Positions 41,231-49,859 of a stretch of 64,000 nt of DNA are shown here, piece after piece (the stretch's first letter is position 1; the number at the start of each line of letters is the position of its first letter). This DNA comes from Treponema sp. (GTDB lineage: Bacteria > Spirochaetota > Spirochaetia > Treponematales > Treponemataceae). Under the pieces are notes generated by a model, which did no database searches, was not told the origin of the DNA, and saw nothing but the letters and a program-made list of their open reading frames with translations. The position numbers were made by a program, and so were the translations under genes. Where the stretch lies: the NCBI GenBank assembly GCA_017935745.1, contig JAGBGX010000012.1:62001-126000 (forward strand). The letters run 5' to 3'.

Positions 41231-41511
41231 AAAAAAAAATATATCCAGAAGCTTTTTTTTCTGCTGATAAGGAACTGCATGATGCTCTGAACGGCTCCCG
41301 CAAGCGCAAACAGGACAGCCCCGAGCGAAGCGGCCGAGCAGAGAAAAAGCACAAACAGCTGCGTGCTGTCAAGAAAGCCCTGGTATGTTCCGCTCACATA
41401 AAACACAAACAGAAAGAGCATCATCAGGCTGAGAAAAAGAACTGTGCGTCCTGTAATTTTAAATAGAAAGGATTTGCTTGTTTTTTTTATCCTTCTGTCT
41501 GTCAAATTCAT
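41152..41511 (-). CDS. Small multi-pass membrane protein
   Basis: A 119-residue protein with a basic N-terminus (MNLTDRRIKKTSKSF) and three predicted membrane helices (about 21-44, 50-76, 86-110). The family is not recognised. The composition and topology look genuine rather than antisense noise, although its last 79 bases overlap the end of the thiamine pyrophosphokinase gene. No function can be assigned. Confidence 0.55.
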   Translation of the reverse strand: MNLTDRRIKKTSKSFLFKITGRTVLFLSLMMLFLFVFYVSGTYQGFLDSTQLFVLFLCSAASLGAVLFALAGAVQSIMQFLISRKKSFWIYFFFYVLDGSVSAVVFLFVRTVSIVSKGI

Positions 41512-41588
41512 TTTTCTTTCAATTTTGCTTTAAACTATTTCAGTAAAACAGTATACTATATCAAACTATATTTTTCGAGTGGAATGCA

Positions 41589-42434
41589 ATGAAAGTGAAA
41601 CGATTTTTTTCAAACATTCTTGTCCTGCTGATTTTTTCCGCCGCTGTCTTTTTTATCGGATGGATTCAGTTTTCAGTGAAGCCGGGAAGCTGCGCCATAA
41701 TGACTTCCAAGACCGGCGGACTGTACGAAAAGCCTGTTGTTTCCGGCGTTTTTACCTGGAGATGGGAGCGGCTGCTTCCGACAAATGTGTCCCTCTCTTT
41801 TTTTGACCTTTCAGCCCGCACATACGTCCAGACTGTTTCAGGGGAGCTTCCGGGCGCGCAGCTGTACAGCTCCAGGCTTCCTGAAAAGAATGCTGATTTT
41901 TCTTATTCTGTGCAGGTTTCCGTTTCGCTGTGCGCTTCGCCTGAAAAAATCCACAGCCTCGCCGCTGAAAACAAAATCGCCTCGGACAGCGATCTTGCAT
42001 CTTTTTACGAGGCAAAATCAAAGGTTGCTGCAACGCGCATCGCGGAATTTCTGATTTCCCGCCCGCAGCCGTCCTATGTCAGTCCTGCCGCGCTGACGCA
42101 GCAGGAGCTTGCGGAAATTGCAGCAGGCAGTCCCGGGGAATTCAGCGGAATCACGCTTTCTTCAGTCCAAATCCTTGAGGCAAAAATTCCTGACATCCGG
42201 CTGTACAGCCAGTGCCGGGAAAACTACAGTGCGTACCTTTCGCTTTTGCGCGCGAAAATGGAGCAGAAGGCGGAGCATCAGGCCGAGATGATTGCCGAGC
42301 AGGACCGGGTGATGGCTCAGCTGGAAAAGCTTGGAAGCATGATGCAGAAATATCCGCAGATTGAAGAGCTTTTAAAGACGGGGGATGCGGCGCAGATTAT
42401 GAATGCGCTCCGCAGGGCTCCCTTGCCGCAGTAG
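41589..42434 (+). CDS. Membrane-anchored SPFH/Band-7-like protein
   Basis: A 281-residue protein with one N-terminal membrane helix (about 9-28), then a prohibitin-like start VKPGSCAIMTSKTGGLYEKP with FTWRWERLLPTNVSL, and a C-terminal helical segment (about 200-265) rich in Glu/Gln/Lys. This order matches SPFH scaffolds that organise membrane microdomains or proteases, but similarity is modest. No HflK/HflC partner adjoins. Confidence 0.6.
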   Translation: MKVKRFFSNILVLLIFSAAVFFIGWIQFSVKPGSCAIMTSKTGGLYEKPVVSGVFTWRWERLLPTNVSLSFFDLSARTYVQTVSGELPGAQLYSSRLPEKNADFSYSVQVSVSLCASPEKIHSLAAENKIASDSDLASFYEAKSKVAATRIAEFLISRPQPSYVSPAALTQQELAEIAAGSPGEFSGITLSSVQILEAKIPDIRLYSQCRENYSAYLSLLRAKMEQKAEHQAEMIAEQDRVMAQLEKLGSMMQKYPQIEELLKTGDAAQIMNALRRAPLPQ

Positions 42435-42474
42435 GCGGGCATTTTTTATTTTTAGTGACAAGGACACGGTGGCT

Positions 42475-42861
42475 ATGGAAAAAAGGCTGTACGGAATCCG
42501 CGGGGCGGTCTGCGCCCAAAACACAAAGGAATCAGTGCTGAAAAATGTCGGCGAGATGTGCCGGGAACTGTTTGCACGCAACGGAATCGCGGCGGAGGAT
42601 ATTGTTTCCATTCATTTCACAATGACGCCTGATCTGGACTGCATGAATGCCGCTGCCGCGCTGAGAAGCAGCAGTACAGGAACCGATGTTTCAAAGGCGG
42701 CTCTGTTCACATCGCAGGAAGCCTGCATACAGGGAATGATGCCGGGCGTTGTAAGGGTTCTCGTTACTTCATATCTTGCAGAAGGCTCTTCTCCTGTCCA
42801 TGTCTATATGAACGGCGCGGAAAAGCTGCGGCCGGACTTTTCGGGAGAAGGCGGAAAATGA
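42475..42861 (+). CDS. aroH: Chorismate mutase, AroH class
   Basis: Converts chorismate to prephenate for Phe/Tyr synthesis. The 128-residue protein has the AroH-fold pattern YGIRGAVCAQNTKESVL and SIHFTMTPDLDCMNAA, then VRVLVTSYL and VHVYMNGAEKLRPD. It is monofunctional, of the Bacillus AroH size. The stop overlaps the glgA start by four bases, an unusual partner since no other aromatic gene lies nearby. Confidence 0.92.
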   Translation: MEKRLYGIRGAVCAQNTKESVLKNVGEMCRELFARNGIAAEDIVSIHFTMTPDLDCMNAAAALRSSSTGTDVSKAALFTSQEACIQGMMPGVVRVLVTSYLAEGSSPVHVYMNGAEKLRPDFSGEGGK

Positions 42862-44456
42862 ATGTCTGGCTTGTTTCACGGGAGTATGCCGGAATAGCGG
42901 AAGCCGGAGGCGTAAAAAATGTGGCATGCTCGCTTGCAGAAAGCCTTGCCCGGCTCGGACATACTGTCACCCTGTTTATTCCGCTGTACGGCTGCACAGA
43001 CTTGTCTTCAGCGGAAGCATTCTGCTGCTTCTGGCGGAATCCCGTTACCGTATGCATTCAGGGAAAGCGGCAGGTTGTTTCCTTTGCCCGCGGAATGCTC
43101 AGCGGCGTTGAAATCGTTTTTGTCTGCCACAAGTCGTTTGCCGAAAAAAAAGCGGTGTACACATATACAAAGGAAGAGCAAGCTGCCAATCCGCTTCACC
43201 GCCAGGGAGAAGGGCATGAAGACACCGTTTTCCTGAACATCCTTTTTCAAAAGTCGGTTGTGCGCTATGCGGTTTCCTGCCATAACGGAGAAAGCCCGGA
43301 TATCGTACACTGCCAGGACGCGCCTGCCGCGCTGCTTCCTGCCTTTCTTCAACACGAAAGGGAGCTGTCGCCGCAGATGGGCCGCTTTTTTTCCGGGACA
43401 AAGTGCGTGGTCACTATCCATAACGCAGGCCCCGGCTACCACCATGCATTCAAGGATATGGCAGAAGCTGAAAGCTTCACGGATCTTCCGAAGTCCATGC
43501 TTTCAGACGGACAGAACGGAACATGCGTCGAGCCGTTCCTGATTTCCGCGCGGTATGCCTGCATGACTACGGTGTCGCCCGAATATGCGCGGGAAATTCT
43601 TTCCGGGAAGACGGACACGGCGGGGCTTTCGCAGCAGTTCAGGAGGCTCGGCGTAAAAATAATCGGGATAACAAACGGAATTGATTTTTCAAAGTACGAG
43701 CCTTCCGACACAAGCAGATCGCTGCTTCCGTTTTCATTTGATCCTGGAAAAAGAGAGCTGGCCGGAAAGTATGAATGCAGGAATCTGTTCCTTGAAAAAT
43801 ACGCTTCATCAGAAAGCATTCAGGAAAAGGGAATTGTTCAGTTCGGACACATCAGCACGGAAGCGGATCCTGACAGCTTTGCATATATCGCATATCACGG
43901 GCGTGTTGTTCAGCAGAAGGGAATCGAAGTGATGGTAAAGGCCTGCGGACTGCTTCTGGAAAAAGGGCTTGCAGTGCGCTTTATATTTGCAGGGCAGGGC
44001 TCGGTAAAGCAGGAGCAGCTTCTTGCCGATTTTGCAGTCCGCCACAGCGGCTCCTGCGTCTACCTGAAGGGCTACAGCAAGCTCCTCGCCCGCCTTTCAG
44101 TCGCTTCCGCCGACTTCTCGCTGCATCCCAGCTGGTTTGAGCCGTGCGGGCTTGAAGACTTTATAGCGCAGACATTCGGAACGCTTCCTGTTGCCCATGC
44201 CACGGGAGGCTTGTGCAAGATTGTTGACGATGAAACAGGATATCTGTATGCCCCGAACACGCCGGAAGAGCTTTCTTCAGTTCTGGAGTCGCTTGTGCAG
44301 CTCCAGCGGCGCGCAGGACGCGGCATTTTCACCGGCATGATTTCCTATGCCGCCCGCTATATCCGGGAGACATATTCATGGGACCGGGTTGCGCTTGACT
44401 ATGAGTCGCTGTACAGGCAGCTGAAATTCGGCCGGGAGCCGTGTTTTTCCAGTTAA
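42858..44456 (+). CDS. glgA: Glycogen/starch synthase, GT5
   Basis: Elongates alpha-1,4-glucan from ADP-glucose. The 532-residue protein starts MNVWLVSREYAGIAEAGGVK, where the usual KxGGL donor loop appears as EAGGV, and has ITNGIDFSKYEP, YHGRVVQQKGIEVM and PSWFEPCGLEDFIAQTFGT. The His in VVTIHNAG is conserved. It is longer than the standard 480 residues by insertions in the first half. Donor choice (ADP- or UDP-glucose) cannot be told by eye. Confidence 0.9.
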   Translation: MNVWLVSREYAGIAEAGGVKNVACSLAESLARLGHTVTLFIPLYGCTDLSSAEAFCCFWRNPVTVCIQGKRQVVSFARGMLSGVEIVFVCHKSFAEKKAVYTYTKEEQAANPLHRQGEGHEDTVFLNILFQKSVVRYAVSCHNGESPDIVHCQDAPAALLPAFLQHERELSPQMGRFFSGTKCVVTIHNAGPGYHHAFKDMAEAESFTDLPKSMLSDGQNGTCVEPFLISARYACMTTVSPEYAREILSGKTDTAGLSQQFRRLGVKIIGITNGIDFSKYEPSDTSRSLLPFSFDPGKRELAGKYECRNLFLEKYASSESIQEKGIVQFGHISTEADPDSFAYIAYHGRVVQQKGIEVMVKACGLLLEKGLAVRFIFAGQGSVKQEQLLADFAVRHSGSCVYLKGYSKLLARLSVASADFSLHPSWFEPCGLEDFIAQTFGTLPVAHATGGLCKIVDDETGYLYAPNTPEELSSVLESLVQLQRRAGRGIFTGMISYAARYIRETYSWDRVALDYESLYRQLKFGREPCFSS

Positions 44457-44524
44457 AAAGCAGTCCGCCGGCTGCACTGAATTCATTTATATAAGAAAAT
44501 TGTTTTATTGATGTAAAAAAAATA

Positions 44525-44552
44525 TTGTTATTTTCTCAAAACCAGTTATAAT
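44525..44552 (+). promoter_or_regulatory. Promoter of the hydrogenase-sensor gene
   Basis: TTGTTA (44525-44530), 16-base spacer, TATAAT (44547-44552). The leader is about 67 bases and contains a hairpin. Confidence 0.7.
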
Positions 44553-44563
44553 AGAGAAGCTGA

Positions 44564-44593
44564 AATTCCCTGGGACTGTTTTTTCAGGGAATT
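44564..44593 (+). promoter_or_regulatory. Leader hairpin of the hydrogenase-sensor gene
   Basis: AATTCCCTG (44564-44572) pairs perfectly with CAGGGAATT (44585-44593) around a 12-base loop with six T. It lies between the promoter and the GAGGAG ribosome-binding site. It may be an operator or RNA-stability element. Confidence 0.5.
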
Positions 44594-44625
44594 GTGATTT
44601 TCTGTTGCGTTTCGAGGAGCCGGAC

Positions 44626-46692
44626 ATGAGAGCTGTTATCACTGTTGACAAGGATTTATGTGTAAACTGCCACAGGTGCATTTCGGTGTGTCCGTCAAAG
44701 ATGTGCAACAACGGCTCGGGCAGCTATGTAGATGTGAATGCGGATCTGTGCATCGGCTGCGGAAACTGCATTGAGGCATGCGACCACGGCGCGCGCAAGG
44801 GAATTGACGACACGGACGCATTTTTCGCCGCGCTCAAGAAAGGTGAGCAGATTATTGCGATTGTGGCTCCGGCAATCGCCGCAAGCTTCGGCGGAGACTA
44901 TCTGCGGATAAACGGCTGGCTCAAGTCAATCGGCGTCAAGGCAGTCTTTGATGTCGGATTCGGCGCGGAGCTTACAACAAAGGCGTATGTCGAGTACCTC
45001 AAGGAAAAGAATCCCAAGCTCATGATTGCCCAGCCGTGTCCTGTCCTTGTTTCATTCATCGAAATTTACCGTCCCGAGCTGATTCAGTATCTTGCGCCCA
45101 CTGGAAGCCCCATGCACGACACAATGGCATGGATCCGCGAATTCCGGCCGGAGTGGAAAGGCGCAAAGATTGCCGCCATTTCTCCGTGCTTTGCCAAGCG
45201 CCGTGAATTTGACGAAATCGGCATGGGCGACTTCAACGTTACCTTCGGCTCTCTGGAACGCTACTTCAAGGAAAACAATATCCGCCTTTCAAACTATTCC
45301 CCGGTTGAATTTGACAATCCTCCTGCCGAGCGCGGTGTCTCATATTCAACTCCGGGCGGACTGATGCGTACTGCTGCGCGTTTTATTCCCCATGTGGGAG
45401 AGATTACGCGCAAGATTGAAGGCCATCCGGGCGTGTTCGACTATCTGGCGCATCTTTCAAAGTCAATTGAGCGCGGAGACTCCCCGGTGTTCCAGCTGGT
45501 GGACTGCCTCAACTGCGAGATGGGCTGCAACGGCGGTCCTGCCACATCAAACCGCACCGAGCACCGCGACAAGGTTGAAGGCCGCATTGAGAGGCGTGTC
45601 AAGGAGCAGGCGCTGAAGGCGGGCGGCGGAAAGAAGCCTGTCTCAGCCGGAAAAATGAACAAGTCGCTCAATAAATACTATCGGGCTGACTTGTACGCGC
45701 GCAAGTACGTAGACCGCTCCAAGGAATTCATTTCAAAATTCAAGAACATCTCTAAGGAAGAAATTGATATCGCATACCAGATGATGCGCAAGACTTCAGC
45801 CCGCGACATGCTCAACTGCTCGGCGTGCGGCTACAAGTCGTGCGAGCAGATGGCGGTTGCAATCAGCCTCGGGCTGAACAAGCCGGAAAACTGCCATCAC
45901 TTCCTGCATCTGATCATGAATGAAATGCACGAAAACCATCAGGATGAAATGCAAAGCAAGATAAAGGCGACGGTTGATTCCGTTTCTGCAAAAGTCGGGG
46001 ACACAGGAAGCCGCATCGAGAGCCTGTCCCGGATTATCGACTCAATGCACCAGTGCATTTCCGACTCGTCTGCTGCAATTGAGCAGATGGTCGCGAACAT
46101 TTCATCAATCAGCTCTGTTCTTGACAAGAACGCTTTCTCCGTGGAAAGCCTTTCGGGCGCGTCGCACAGCGGGCAGGAAGGACTGAACCGCGTTGCGGAC
46201 TTTATACGCCAGATAGAGACCGCATCAAGCGATCTTGAGCAGACAAACAGCGTCATCACCACTATTGCAAGCCAGACACGGCTTCTTTCCATGAACGCCG
46301 CAATCGAGTCTGCCCATGCGGGAGAGGCGGGAAAAGGATTTGCCGTTGTCTCTGACGAAATCAGAAAGCTTGCCGAGAATTCCAGCACGCAGGCAAAGGA
46401 AATCACGGGAATGCTCAAGAATGTGCGCAGCCTTGTGGACATGACTTCCCAGGCTTCCGGGGATGCGCAGAAACTCTTTGGCGAAGTGGTGAGCCTTGCC
46501 GAAAACGTGCGCGGCCAGGAGTCTGTCATTCAGTCCGCTGTGTCTGAGCAGGCGGAAGGCGGCTCAACTGTTCTGAGCGCGCTTGACCAGATGAAGCAGT
46601 TTATGCAAAGCCTCAAGGAGCATTCTGACGGGCTTAAAAAGCTGTCCGAAAAGGTCATTCAGGAAATTTCCCTGCTTGCGGACACACAATGA
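44626..46692 (+). CDS. Sensory [FeFe]-hydrogenase-like protein fused to chemoreceptor signalling domain
   Basis: A 688-residue soluble protein. Domains in order: two 4Fe-4S ferredoxin motifs (Cys12-22, Cys42-52); an H-cluster domain with Cys138 (AQPCPVLV), Cys188 (ISPCFAKR) and Cys297/Cys301 (CLNCEMGCNGG); an extra 4Fe-4S domain (Cys398, 401, 406, 423); and a C-terminal methyl-accepting coiled coil with tip TRLLSMNAAIESAHAGEAGK. The second Cys of the catalytic TSCCP motif is absent, as in sensory group C enzymes, so slow H2 or redox sensing is expected rather than turnover. It has no membrane segment. The start at 44626 has GAGGAG. Confidence 0.9.
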   Translation: MRAVITVDKDLCVNCHRCISVCPSKMCNNGSGSYVDVNADLCIGCGNCIEACDHGARKGIDDTDAFFAALKKGEQIIAIVAPAIAASFGGDYLRINGWLKSIGVKAVFDVGFGAELTTKAYVEYLKEKNPKLMIAQPCPVLVSFIEIYRPELIQYLAPTGSPMHDTMAWIREFRPEWKGAKIAAISPCFAKRREFDEIGMGDFNVTFGSLERYFKENNIRLSNYSPVEFDNPPAERGVSYSTPGGLMRTAARFIPHVGEITRKIEGHPGVFDYLAHLSKSIERGDSPVFQLVDCLNCEMGCNGGPATSNRTEHRDKVEGRIERRVKEQALKAGGGKKPVSAGKMNKSLNKYYRADLYARKYVDRSKEFISKFKNISKEEIDIAYQMMRKTSARDMLNCSACGYKSCEQMAVAISLGLNKPENCHHFLHLIMNEMHENHQDEMQSKIKATVDSVSAKVGDTGSRIESLSRIIDSMHQCISDSSAAIEQMVANISSISSVLDKNAFSVESLSGASHSGQEGLNRVADFIRQIETASSDLEQTNSVITTIASQTRLLSMNAAIESAHAGEAGKGFAVVSDEIRKLAENSSTQAKEITGMLKNVRSLVDMTSQASGDAQKLFGEVVSLAENVRGQESVIQSAVSEQAEGGSTVLSALDQMKQFMQSLKEHSDGLKKLSEKVIQEISLLADTQ

Positions 46693-46750
46693 GCCGGATG
46701 CTCTTTTTTCATGGGCTTTCTGCTGCGGAATGTGAATCATTTTTCTTCTA

Positions 46751-46779
46751 TTGACAAATTGAATAGGTGCGGATAAAAT
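46751..46779 (+). promoter_or_regulatory. Promoter of the bacteriohemerythrin gene
   Basis: TTGACA (46751-46756), 17-base spacer, TAAAAT (46774-46779). An overlapping TATAAT at 46782 is too far from the -35 box. The leader is about 50 bases. Confidence 0.75.
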
Positions 46780-46838
46780 AGTATAATCATGTGCTTTAGA
46801 AATGATATGAGCATAAAGACTGAGCTTCGGACAAAAAG

Positions 46839-47312
46839 ATGACTCCAGATGAAATACATTTAGGGCATGTTATCAGATGGGATCCCAAATTCAATATAGG
46901 AATTCCTGTCATCGACAGCCAGCACAAGAGGCTGTTCATGCTGTGCAATAATCTTCATATGGCACTGAATAATAAGGAATTCGGCGGCTCATGGGAGGAT
47001 GAATTCAAGTATGCAATCAGGGAATGCTTTGAATATGTCAAGGTTCATTTCAGAAGTGAAGAAATTTTGATGCAGGCTGCCGGTTTTCACGGTCTGCCTG
47101 AGCATAAGGAAGTTCATGCTCTCTTTATAAAAAAAGTTCTAAAGTATTCCTCTATAGAACGCTACTCAATAGGAGATGCGTTTGAACTGGTCCGCTTTTT
47201 GTATGAATGGATTCTGTCTCATATTGCACATGATGACAAGCTGTTTGTAAAGAGCGTCATAAGATATATGGAACAAAGAAATTCCTGTGGCTCGTCCATA
47301 GAAAAAATATAA
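46839..47312 (+). CDS. Bacteriohemerythrin
   Basis: A 157-residue di-iron oxygen-binding protein. All ligands are visible: His29, His70, Glu74, His89, His93, His128 and Asp133 (QHKRLF, VHFRSEE, EHKEVHALF, SHIAHDDK). It may carry, store or detect O2 in an anaerobe. It has its own promoter but sits between two chemoreceptor-type genes, which suggests a role in oxygen or redox taxis. A closely related second copy at 58180 is broken. The ribosome-binding site is weak. Confidence 0.93.
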   Translation: MTPDEIHLGHVIRWDPKFNIGIPVIDSQHKRLFMLCNNLHMALNNKEFGGSWEDEFKYAIRECFEYVKVHFRSEEILMQAAGFHGLPEHKEVHALFIKKVLKYSSIERYSIGDAFELVRFLYEWILSHIAHDDKLFVKSVIRYMEQRNSCGSSIEKI

Positions 47313-47346
47313 AAAAAAAGTGCACTAAATTTACAGGGGTGTGTAT

Positions 47347-49374
47347 ATGAAAGCTAAAGATTCGCTGATTGTCCGTTTTTTTATACTGATGATTTGCCTG
47401 GTCGCCTTGTATACGGGAATTTTGTTTCTTGTTATATACAGGAACCTCTCGAACGGCATCAGCAAGTATGCAGAAAATGACTTGCGGGACTCCCGCAAGG
47501 TTCTGGCCACGCTGATTGACAATGAGCGGTCTGAGTTCATTTCAGCTGTGACAGCTTTCTCAAAGGAAAATGACATGGATGATACTGGCGCTCTGGCTGG
47601 ATATATCCGTTCAAATCACTTGGAGAACATCATCATCTTTGACAGCGTGGATCATCAGCAGTATGCATATACTTCAACAAGCTGGATGCCGAACCGCGAC
47701 CGTATTCAGAGGGCGTTCAACGGTGAGACTGTCAGTCTCCTGTACGTGGATTCGCAGGGCAGAGTTATATTCCGCGTAGTGACTCCTGTGTATAGCGGAA
47801 CAAAAGTGGAGCACGTTGCCTTCTTTGACAAAGTTATGTTTACAGATGAGTTTGTCAAGACAATCGCCGATACTGCGTCTGTTGAATTCACGGTGTTCAA
47901 CGGCTACAAGCGTGAGTATACAAGCCTTGCCGGGCTGAAGGGAACTGAACAGGCAGACAAGAGTCTCATTGATGACACAAAGAACGGAAAGGAAGTCTAT
48001 ACTCAGGTCAGAATCGACGGCACTGACTATATGGCGGCATATATTCCGTATAACGCGCTGCTTGACGGCCGCTATCTGACAACCGTGTTCTTTGGAAAGC
48101 GCATGACGGAGATTCAGGCGGTGATTTCATCCGTGTTCGTTCCGTTTATTCTCGTTGCACTCGTTCTGACAATTATTGTCATAACAATCCTTGCTTTTGT
48201 AGCGAGAAAGATTATCGCTATACCGCTGAATCGCATTACAAATGCAATCAGCAAGCTGTCTTCCGGGGATGCGGATCTTACAGCGCGTCTTCCAGTGCAC
48301 GGCAAGGATGAGACAGCAGACATTTCTCAGGATGTCAACCAGTTTGTAGAGATGCTCCAGAAGATTGTCATTGAGCTGAATGGAACCAATTCTTCTCTGG
48401 TGACTATCGGTGATGATCTTTCAAATACAGCTAATGAAGCGGCAAGCGCCACCGCGCAGATTATGGCAAATATTGAGGGAGTCAGAAAGCAGGCGGAAAA
48501 TCAGTCATCAGTTGTTACTAATACAACGGTGATTCTTGAAGAGTCTAACCGCCGCATGGATACTCTGGCAGACCTGATTGAGTCCCAGGCGGCAGGAATC
48601 ACGGAGTCTTCCGCAGCAATTGAGGAAATGCTTGGAAACATTTCTTCAGTCACCAATTCGGTGCACAAGATGGCCAACAGTTTCAAGACGCTTGAAACAA
48701 CTGTTACAGACGGAAACGGCAAGATGTCCGATGTTGATATGAAGATTCTCCAGGTTTCTGAGCAGTCCAAGATGCTTGTTCAGGCGAATGCCATTATCTC
48801 GCAGATTGCCTCGCAGACAAACCTGCTTGCTATGAACGCAGCAATTGAAGCAGCCCATGCAGGAAGCGCAGGAAAGGGATTTGCCGTTGTTGCAGATGAA
48901 ATCCGCAAGCTGGCAGAAACTTCCAGCATGCAGTCAAAGAGCATAAGCGAAGAGCTTGACAAGGTGTCTCACTCCATTGAAGAAGTTGTTTCCCTTTCAA
49001 AGGAATCCCAGACTGCATTCTCAGAGATTATTACTCATGTCAATTCTACAAATGAAATCATTCATAACATTGACAACGCGATGAATGAGCAGGAGCTGGC
49101 ATCAAAGCAGATTTTCAGCGCCCTGAGCGACATGAAAAACAGCGCGATGGATGTAAAGGATAACTCAAAGAAGATGAGCTCAAATATCAGTGAATTCTCA
49201 AAGCAGATGGAGTCCATTTCACAAGTTTCGTCTGTTGTTCTTGGCAGCATGGATGAAATGACTGCCGGCGCGCGTAACATCAGCGAGGCTTCGCAGAATT
49301 GTTCTGATCTTGCAAAGAAGACAAAAGAGAATATCGATATAATGGAAAGCAAGCTGGGGCTGTTCCGCGTATAG
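47347..49374 (+). CDS. Methyl-accepting chemotaxis protein
   Basis: A 675-residue membrane chemoreceptor: first membrane helix near 8-32, periplasmic Cache-like sensor domain (about 33-255) with [13 protein letters not shown] and [10 protein letters not shown], second membrane helix (about 258-285), HAMP ([20 protein letters not shown]), and a cytoplasmic hairpin with tip [20 protein letters not shown]. The ligand is unknown. The start ATG at 47347 follows AGGGGTG; a GTG two codons earlier is possible. Confidence 0.93.
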   Translation: MKAKDSLIVRFFILMICLVALYTGILFLVIYRNLSNGISKYAENDLRDSRKVLATLIDNERSEFISAVTAFSKENDMDDTGALAGYIRSNHLENIIIFDSVDHQQYAYTSTSWMPNRDRIQRAFNGETVSLLYVDSQGRVIFRVVTPVYSGTKVEHVAFFDKVMFTDEFVKTIADTASVEFTVFNGYKREYTSLAGLKGTEQADKSLIDDTKNGKEVYTQVRIDGTDYMAAYIPYNALLDGRYLTTVFFGKRMTEIQAVISSVFVPFILVALVLTIIVITILAFVARKIIAIPLNRITNAISKLSSGDADLTARLPVHGKDETADISQDVNQFVEMLQKIVIELNGTNSSLVTIGDDLSNTANEAASATAQIMANIEGVRKQAENQSSVVTNTTVILEESNRRMDTLADLIESQAAGITESSAAIEEMLGNISSVTNSVHKMANSFKTLETTVTDGNGKMSDVDMKILQVSEQSKMLVQANAIISQIASQTNLLAMNAAIEAAHAGSAGKGFAVVADEIRKLAETSSMQSKSISEELDKVSHSIEEVVSLSKESQTAFSEIITHVNSTNEIIHNIDNAMNEQELASKQIFSALSDMKNSAMDVKDNSKKMSSNISEFSKQMESISQVSSVVLGSMDEMTAGARNISEASQNCSDLAKKTKENIDIMESKLGLFRV

Positions 49375-49435
49375 CATTTTCAAAGTTTCTGCGGTATATG
49401 TGCGTGGAAATTCTATGCACATATACTGAAAATGC
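49374..49435 (+). other. Large two-helix hairpin after the chemoreceptor gene
   Basis: GCATTTTCA (49374-49382) pairs with TGAAAATGC (49427-49435), and inside it GTATATGTGC (49394-49403) pairs with GCACATATAC (49417-49426). That makes 19 perfect pairs with an 11-base bulge on one side. It starts in the last base of the stop codon and is followed by ATTTTCTTTTT. It may be a terminator or an RNA-processing site before the HPt gene. Confidence 0.6.
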
Positions 49436-49490
49436 ATTTTCTTTTTCGGCTTTGGCTGCGGAGAGTGCATTTTGCTTTGGGGAGGTGCTT

Positions 49491-49841
49491 ATGGGGCTGC
49501 TTGAAGAACTGGAAGCTGAAGGCGCTGATATTGAGGGAGGCTTGCAGCGGCTTGGAAACAAAACTGATTTCTATATCAGAATGCTCCGGCGGCTTCCCGG
49601 CCTTATGGAAGAGAAGCCGGTAACTGTAACGCTGATACAGGAAGAGCCTGCAAGGGCAGCTGAAAATGCTCATGCAATAAAAGGCACTGCGGGAAATCTT
49701 TCCATTACGCCGCTGTACGAATCATATTCAAAAATAGTTGCCCGGCTGCGGGAAAATGACAGCAGTGCCGCCGCGTCTGCGCTGAAAGAAATTCTTCCGG
49801 TGCAGGGGCGCATTCTTTCTATAATTGAAAAATACAGATAG
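49491..49841 (+). CDS. HPt domain protein
   Basis: A 116-residue histidine phosphotransfer protein. The phospho-accepting His is His61 in AENAHAIKGTAGNL. It has no other domain. It would relay phosphate between a hybrid kinase elsewhere and a receiver such as the response regulator that begins 18 bases after its stop. The start at 49491 has GGGAGG; the frame is open to 49398. Confidence 0.85.
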   Translation: MGLLEELEAEGADIEGGLQRLGNKTDFYIRMLRRLPGLMEEKPVTVTLIQEEPARAAENAHAIKGTAGNLSITPLYESYSKIVARLRENDSSAAASALKEILPVQGRILSIIEKYR

Positions 49842-49859
49842 CCTGATGGAAGTTAGAAC

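Noticed and set aside
46691..46708. Terminator after the hydrogenase-sensor gene (GAGC-CGGAT-GCTC-T6)
   Set aside because: Only four base pairs; too weak to list as a feature, though the T run is real.
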